From NCBI GenBank assembly GCA_903901915.1, contig CAIUSV010000068.1:1-64000 (forward strand): a stretch of DNA of 64,000 nt, in the 5' to 3' direction. Below are positions 59,413 to 64,000 of the stretch, piece by piece; position 1 is the first letter of the stretch, and every line of letters starts with the position of its first letter. Made by a program: the position numbers and the translations under genes. Source of the stretch: an uncultured Rhodospirillaceae bacterium. GTDB lineage: Bacteria; Pseudomonadota; Alphaproteobacteria; Rhodospirillales; Magnetospirillaceae. The notes beneath the pieces are model-generated. The model was not told where the DNA came from, ran no database searches, and saw only the letters and a program-made list of their open reading frames with translations.

Positions 59413-59492
59413 GATGCCGCCCTTGTCCTGATGGAGTGATGCTGCGGTGGTGTTAGGACAAAACCGGGGCGGATGCAATGGCGGGTGGAGTC

Positions 59493-60938
59493 CTACTTGT
59501 CCGGCCCGGCGAACAGGGTGGCGGTGCGCACGGTGCGGCCGTTGCCCTCCAGCACGAAGCTGATCGGCAGGGTCTTGCCGGAAAGGATGGCGGCCGGGGC
59601 GGTGACGTAAAGGCGAAACTCGCCGACGCTGTCGCGCGGCACCGCCAGATCGGCGCTGGCAACCCGGGCTTCGCCGCCGACCACGTCCAAGGTGGCGCCG
59701 TCCAGGCCTTCCAGGCGGAGGGTGAAGGCGCGGTCCTCGGCCTTCATGTTCAGCACCCTGACCTCATAGCCGTTGCGGATGCCGCCGTCGGACATCTGGA
59801 CGAACAGCGGCGCTCGCTCGTGCAGGACGTTGAGGTCGATGTCGGGACGCGACACCAGGCGCACCAGCATGACGGTGCCGACCACGGCGATGATGCCGGC
59901 ATAAAACAGTGTGCGCGGCCGGATGACGTGGAAACCGGTGGGCTTGCCCTGTCCGCGCGCCTCGATGTTGGCACTGGAATCATAGGAAATAAGTCCGCGC
60001 GGCAGGCCGAAGCGATCCATCACCGCGGCGCAGGCGTCGATGCACAGGGCGCAGCCGATACAGGCCAACTGGTTGCCGCCGCGAATGTCGATGCCGGTGG
60101 GGCAGGCCTGGACGCAGGCGCGACAATCGACGCAATGGCCGCGGCCCTCGAAGCTCTGGTCCTTGCGCGCGGTTCCGCGCGGCTCGCCGCGCCAACTCTC
60201 GTAGGTGACGATCAGCGAATGCTCGTCGAACATGGCCGACTGGAAGCGGGAATAGGGGCAGAGATAGACACAGACCCGCTCGCGGGCGTAGCCGGCCAGC
60301 AGGAAGCAGAAGCCGCCGATGACGAAGATGAAGACATAGGTCGCCAGCGGCGCGTTGCCGGCGAAGATGTCGCGCAGCCCCTCGAAGGCGTCGCCGAACC
60401 ATAGGGTGAAGCAGATGCCGCAGGCGGCCGAGATTACCAGCCACAACAGGTTGACCAGCGCCAGCCGGGCGACCTTGCCGGCCGACAACGGCGCCCGCGC
60501 GAAGGCCAGACGCTTGGTCCGGCCGCCGATCACCAGGCGCTCGACCTGGACGAACAGGTCGGTATAGACCGTCTGCCAGCACAGGAAGCCGCACCAGACC
60601 CGCCCGGCCACCGCGCTCATCAGGAACAGGAAGATCGCCGCCATCAGCAGGATGCCGGTCAGGTAGTAGACCTCCTGCGGCCAGATTTCGATGAACAGGA
60701 AATAGGCCCGCCGGCCCGGCATGTCGATCAGGATGGCCTGGTCGGGCGCCCCCGGACCGCGATCCCAGCGCAGGAACGGCGCCAGATGCCACCACCCCAG
60801 GGTCGCGACCATCGCCCACCATTTCAGCGAACGAAAACGGCCGTGAACCGAGCGGGGATAGGCCTTGCCGGTTTCCATGTAAAGGGGAACCTCGCCCTTG
60901 TGCAGGGGAAGCACGGCGCCGGAAGCGCGATTGTCCAT
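59493..60938 (-). CDS. ccoG: Cytochrome oxidase assembly protein CcoG (FixG/RdxA)
   Basis: A 481-residue protein with about five membrane segments, two [4Fe-4S] clusters (CVDCRACVQACPTGID and CIGCALCIDACAAVMD) and a C-terminal periplasmic Ig-like domain. CcoG is a copper-reducing assembly factor for cbb3-type oxidase. The second cluster ends CA instead of the common CP, which leaves all four cysteines intact. The ATG at 60938 has GAGG at correct spacing; a second ATG at 60944 touches it. The ccoNOQP and ccoHIS genes are not beside it, and no FNR box (TTGAT-N4-ATCAA) precedes it. Confidence 0.93.
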   Translation of the reverse strand: MDNRASGAVLPLHKGEVPLYMETGKAYPRSVHGRFRSLKWWAMVATLGWWHLAPFLRWDRGPGAPDQAILIDMPGRRAYFLFIEIWPQEVYYLTGILLMAAIFLFLMSAVAGRVWCGFLCWQTVYTDLFVQVERLVIGGRTKRLAFARAPLSAGKVARLALVNLLWLVISAACGICFTLWFGDAFEGLRDIFAGNAPLATYVFIFVIGGFCFLLAGYARERVCVYLCPYSRFQSAMFDEHSLIVTYESWRGEPRGTARKDQSFEGRGHCVDCRACVQACPTGIDIRGGNQLACIGCALCIDACAAVMDRFGLPRGLISYDSSANIEARGQGKPTGFHVIRPRTLFYAGIIAVVGTVMLVRLVSRPDIDLNVLHERAPLFVQMSDGGIRNGYEVRVLNMKAEDRAFTLRLEGLDGATLDVVGGEARVASADLAVPRDSVGEFRLYVTAPAAILSGKTLPISFVLEGNGRTVRTATLFAGPDK

Positions 60939-60994
60939 GGCCATCCTCGCTCTTATATTAGAGGAGAACTATATTCTGAACCAACCACGATGTC

Positions 60995-61025
60995 CCTGCA
61001 AAAACACGCATGCGTGGATTGCAGG
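60995..61025. repeat. Perfect palindrome CACGCATGCGTG inside a longer hairpin
   Basis: CCTGCAA (60995-61001) pairs with TTGCAGG (61019-61025) around a perfect 12-bp palindrome at 61005-61016. It lies 57 bp upstream of ccoG. The 334-bp gap 60939-61272 otherwise holds an 8-bp inverted repeat (61163-61170 with 61186-61193) and the hairpin at 61222-61248; no gene is evident. Confidence 0.55.
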
Positions 61026-61221
61026 CCGTATCCCTGCTGGTAGAGGTAGGCCCTGTATCCGATCGCTATCCGTAGTGGCCCGAAACGGAAGTCGAGTGCC
61101 GGGGCATTTCGTCGATCCTGGTCGCGCGGCAAATGGGGCCTCAAGTCGTTGGCGGACAAGGAATCCGATTGCGTCGCAGCGGTCGAATCGGATAATCTCT
61201 ACCGTGTGCAAGAAAGTGCAT

Positions 61222-61248
61222 TCCGGGGGAAGTATCCTCCGGATTTTC
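61222..61248 (+). terminator. Terminator-like hairpin upstream of the FlaG-like gene
   Basis: CCGGGGGA-AGTA-TCCTCCGG with one G-U pair is followed by ATTTTC. It lies 25 bp before the ATG at 61273, so it may act as leader attenuator or end an unseen upstream transcript. Confidence 0.45.
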
Positions 61249-61272
61249 ATTTAGTCCAGATAGGAGGGCAGA

Positions 61273-61719
61273 ATGTCCACCTCGATCGCAGCCAGTTCCA
61301 GCCTCGCGTCTTCCGCATCGGACGTGGCGGTATCGGCGGCGCAGCCTTCTCATCACGAAGAAGCTGTCGCTCCGGTTCAGGCATCGGCTTCAGTTTCGGC
61401 TGACTCGCCCCATTTCACCAGTTCGGCAATCAAGGTCGACGGCGATACCGGCCTCGCCCTGTTGGTGGTTATCGACAACGATACCGGCAAGGAACTTGAC
61501 CGCTATCCGTCGCGCAAGGCGGTCGCGGAATATTCGCGGCATCAGGCGGCGGAAACCGTCAAGGCCGCGCCCGTTGCCGACAGCGGCAAGAGTGCCGCGG
61601 TCGATGCCAAGGCTCCGCCGGCTCCGGTGGCGGCTGCGGCTCCGGTTGCCGCGACGCCGGCTCCGGTGCTGCTGGGTGATACGGGAACGTCGTCGTCGTC
61701 CGCCTCGTCGCGGGGGTGA
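61273..61719 (+). CDS. FlaG-like small protein with low-complexity ends
   Basis: A 148-residue product with Ser/Ala-rich N-terminus, a short conserved-looking core at about residues 57-87 (DGDTGLALLVVIDNDTGKEL then DRYPSRKAVAEYSR) and an Ala/Pro/Ser-rich C-terminus. The core resembles FlaG-type proteins of flagellar filaments (a hydrophobic strand, then DTGKxLxxYP). A near-perfect GGAGG ribosome site precedes the ATG. No flagellar genes adjoin; the assignment is tentative. Confidence 0.6.
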   Translation: MSTSIAASSSLASSASDVAVSAAQPSHHEEAVAPVQASASVSADSPHFTSSAIKVDGDTGLALLVVIDNDTGKELDRYPSRKAVAEYSRHQAAETVKAAPVADSGKSAAVDAKAPPAPVAAAAPVAATPAPVLLGDTGTSSSSASSRG

Positions 61720-61725
61720 TGGCTG

Positions 61726-61751
61726 CCGGATGGCCCTGCCAAGCCATCCGG
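61726..61751 (+). terminator. Hairpin downstream of the FlaG-like gene
   Basis: CCGGATGGC (61726-61734) pairs perfectly with GCCATCCGG (61743-61751). There is no T-run; it may stabilise the 3' end between convergent genes. Confidence 0.45.
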
Positions 61752-61833
61752 TCAGGTGTGGGATGATACCAAGGTCCGACCGGAAGGGAGGGCCTATTGG
61801 CGTTTGGTTCGCGATGGAACTTTGCCTCGTCGG

Positions 61834-62859
61834 TCAGTCGCCCAGGGCGTGACCCAGCCGGGCCATGGCGGATTCGTCGCCCGGCACCCCCAATCTCAAA
61901 CGATCCGGCCGCCCGGCGAAGGCCCGCACCAGGATGCCGGCCCGCCCCAGACGGTGGTACAGCCGATCGGCCGCAGGGTGGCGGACCAGGGTGAACAGGG
62001 CGGTGCCGCCACAGATTTCCAACCCGTTGCGCTCCAGCAATTGCCGCAGTCGTCCGGTGGCCTCTTTCAGCCGCGCCGCCGTGGCCACGGCCCAGGCGTC
62101 GTCCGCCAGCGCAGCCGAACCAACCGCCAGTGCCGGCCCGGACACCGGCCATGGTCCCAGCATGGCGGCAAGGCGTTCCGCCATTGCCGGAACCGCCACG
62201 GCAAAGCCCAGGCGCAGCCCGGCCAGACCATAGAACTTTCCGAACGAGCGCAGGACCACCAGCCCCGGCCGTGACCGGGGGATAACCGAAATCTCGGGCT
62301 GGGTGTCGGCGAATGCCTCGTCCACCACCAGCAGCCCCCCGCGTGCCGCCAGGCTATCGGCGAGTGCCGCCAACCTTGCCGGGGCAAGCACGCTGCCGTC
62401 GGGATTGTTGGGATTGACCACCACCACGGCGGCGGCGTTGCCGACGGCGTCCGGGTCGCCGACCTCGGCCACGGCGTGTCCGGCGGCGGACCAGGCGCGG
62501 GCGTGCTCGCCATAGGTCGGTCCGATCACCGCCACCGGGCCGGGGGCGATCAGACGCGGCAGCAGTTGGATCAGCGCCTGGCTGCCGGGGGCGGCTACCA
62601 CCCTGGCATCGGCGCCGACGCGCCAACGCCGCGCCGCCGCCGTCAGCAGCGCCTGATGCTCGCTGTTTCCGGGCAGGCGGCTCCAGGCGGCGGCGGCGAT
62701 GGAGGGCAGCGGATAGGGCCAGGGGTTGACGCCGGTGGACAGGTCCAGCCAGCCTTGGGCCGGAACGCCCCAACGGGCCTCGGCGGCGGCGAGGTCGCCA
62801 CCGTGAACGGGCAGCGCCAAGTCGACATCCTCGCCGGCGGGCGAGGGTGTCAGCGCCAT
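61834..62859 (-). CDS. cobD: Threonine-phosphate decarboxylase (cobalamin synthesis)
   Basis: A 341-residue fold-type I PLP enzyme closely related to histidinol-phosphate aminotransferase. It has GWLDLSTGVNPWPYPLP at the N-terminus, VNPNNPDGS, LVVDEAFAD and the PLP lysine in RSFGKFYGLAGLRLGF. The LSTGVNPW(P) pattern and lack of a his operon favour CobD (called CobC in Pseudomonas/Rhodobacter), which makes the aminopropanol phosphate linker of cobalamin. It overlaps the upstream CoA-transferase gene by 10 bp; no other cob genes are in view. Confidence 0.83.
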   Translation of the reverse strand: MALTPSPAGEDVDLALPVHGGDLAAAEARWGVPAQGWLDLSTGVNPWPYPLPSIAAAAWSRLPGNSEHQALLTAAARRWRVGADARVVAAPGSQALIQLLPRLIAPGPVAVIGPTYGEHARAWSAAGHAVAEVGDPDAVGNAAAVVVVNPNNPDGSVLAPARLAALADSLAARGGLLVVDEAFADTQPEISVIPRSRPGLVVLRSFGKFYGLAGLRLGFAVAVPAMAERLAAMLGPWPVSGPALAVGSAALADDAWAVATAARLKEATGRLRQLLERNGLEICGGTALFTLVRHPAADRLYHRLGRAGILVRAFAGRPDRLRLGVPGDESAMARLGHALGD

Positions 62860-63956
62860 CCCGACAGAACCTCTTCGGCGCTCTGTTCGGTGAACGGCCG
62901 GCGCAGGCGGACGCGCGCGCCTTCCATCATGATCGGCAGCAGGACGTCGACGATGCCGTCGTCGCCGACATGGACGAAGTCGCGGGCGCGGTGGTGGGGA
63001 TGAAACGGCACCTCGGCCGGTTCCAGCACCGGCTCGAAGGTGCAGTTGGCGGGTTCCAGCACGGCGGTCCATTCCGCCAGGCTGCGGCTGGCGAACAGCG
63101 CTTCCATGTCGGCGATCAGGGCGGTCTGGGGCAGGGGTTCGTCGTGGCGATGAATCCATTCCGGGTGGCCGATGGCGGCGCAGAATGATTGCCAGAATTT
63201 GTCTTCCAGCGCGGCGATGGCGGCGAACCTGCCGTCCTTGGTGCGATAGATGCGGTAATGGGCGGCACCGCCGTTGATCAGGTCGGCCTCGCGCGCAGGC
63301 CCGCCCCAGCGCCGCCCGGCGGTCAGCACCCCGGACATCCACGACAGGGCGGCTTCCGCCAGGCTGACGTCGATGGTGGCGCCCTTGCCGGTGGCGCCGC
63401 GCCGCAGCAGTGCCGCCAGGATGGCGTTGACCGCCAGCATGGCGCCGGCATGGTCGGCCAGCGGCGGATAGGGCATCAGCGGCCGCTCGGCCGGGCCGGT
63501 GGCGGCCAGCATGCCGCTGGCGGCCAGATAGGTGACGTCGTGGCCGGCCCGGTCGGCGAACGGCCCGGTACCGCCATAGCCGGAGAGGCGGCAGGTCACC
63601 AGCCGCGGATTGAGTTCGGCCAACGCCGCCTCGCCGAATCCCAGGCGGCCGAGGACGCCGGGACGGAAGCCGTCCAGCAGCACGTCGGCACCACCGATCA
63701 TGCGGGCGAACAGCCGCTTGCCCTCTTCGGTCTTGAGGTCGAGACCGACCACCGTCTTGTTGCGGTTGGCCAGCTTGTAGAATGGGGTGGTGCCGTCGGC
63801 GTCCACCGGTCCCATGGTGCGCATGGGGTCGCCGGCGGGGCCCTCGACCTTGATCACCTCGGCGCCGAGATCGCTCAGCCACAGCGTGGCAAGCGGACCG
63901 GGGATGTACATGGACAGGTCGAGAACGCGAAGGCCGGCAAGGCAATCGGCGAGCAT
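62850..63956 (-). CDS. CaiB/BaiF-family CoA transferase
   Basis: A 368-residue class III CoA transferase. It has LRVLDLSMYIPGPLATLWLS, DLGAEVIKVEGPAGDP, NRNKTVVGLDLKTEEG and the catalytic aspartate in RAGHDVTYLA. Relatives include alpha-methylacyl-CoA racemase and various acyl-CoA transferases; the exact substrate is unclear. It starts at an ATG 44 bp from the right edge; its promoter lies at or beyond the window end. Confidence 0.9.
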   Translation of the reverse strand: MLADCLAGLRVLDLSMYIPGPLATLWLSDLGAEVIKVEGPAGDPMRTMGPVDADGTTPFYKLANRNKTVVGLDLKTEEGKRLFARMIGGADVLLDGFRPGVLGRLGFGEAALAELNPRLVTCRLSGYGGTGPFADRAGHDVTYLAASGMLAATGPAERPLMPYPPLADHAGAMLAVNAILAALLRRGATGKGATIDVSLAEAALSWMSGVLTAGRRWGGPAREADLINGGAAHYRIYRTKDGRFAAIAALEDKFWQSFCAAIGHPEWIHRHDEPLPQTALIADMEALFASRSLAEWTAVLEPANCTFEPVLEPAEVPFHPHHRARDFVHVGDDGIVDVLLPIMMEGARVRLRRPFTEQSAEEVLSGWR

Positions 63957-64000
63957 CGGGGACTCCGTGATGGGGCCTGAATGGTCCGGTCAGATCACCG

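Overview
This is a GC-rich (roughly two-thirds G+C) chromosomal window with densely packed, often overlapping genes and many GTG/TTG starts. Gene content and order point to an alphaproteobacterium of the Rhodospirillales, most likely Magnetospirillum or a close relative. Supporting evidence is an rpsT-dnaA-dnaN-recF-gyrB block, a DivL-like cell-cycle pseudokinase, clustered GANTC sites before dnaA, a CheZ-type phosphatase and an Mtr-type multiheme cytochrome cluster. The genus is inferred; no magnetosome gene, rRNA, tRNA, CRISPR array or intact insertion sequence is visible.

Layout. Positions 1-6.3 kb hold envelope glycosyltransferases, a metallophosphoesterase, a sensor kinase and a MocR-type regulator. 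Positions 6.3-12 kb hold the most distinctive locus: a NapC/CymA-like tetraheme quinol dehydrogenase, an ethylbenzene-dehydrogenase-like heme-binding protein with an odd CX3CH site, a ten-heme MtrA/DmsE cytochrome, an MtrB/PioB outer-membrane barrel and a small NrfJ-like periplasmic protein. Together they could carry electrons between the quinone pool and the outside of the cell. The cluster has no MtrC-like surface cytochrome, no PioC-like partner and no terminal reductase.

Positions 12-31 kb are mostly housekeeping: hldD, lgt, a MidA-type methyltransferase, pgeF, phoH, a CorC-like transporter, aroKB, xerD, a class A penicillin-binding protein, prs, an oxyR-like regulator broken by a one-base frameshift, an orphan MlaF-like ATPase and asd. 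Positions 31-37.8 kb hold cheZ, ubiE-ubiB, a large membrane protein, mutM, an enoyl-CoA hydratase and rpsT. Positions 37.8-44.5 kb hold the replication block, whose 0.53 kb leader is rich in palindromes. Positions 44.5-48.1 kb hold gpsA, ihfB, a LapA-like protein, pyrF and trpF.

Positions 48-64 kb are more accessory: a diguanylate cyclase, an EmrAB-like pump with a TetR-type operator but no adjacent TetR gene, a pirin, a hydrolase, the DivL-like protein, a VTT-domain protein, a MITE-like element with 23-bp inverted ends, mtnAP of methionine salvage, an orphan ccoG, a FlaG-like protein, cobD and a CaiB-type CoA transferase. Besides genes, the window shows a repeated palindromic intergenic element (two copies), a structured ~190-nt intergenic RNA candidate, a structured leader before the cytochrome cluster, and a possible 34-codon gene upstream of asd.
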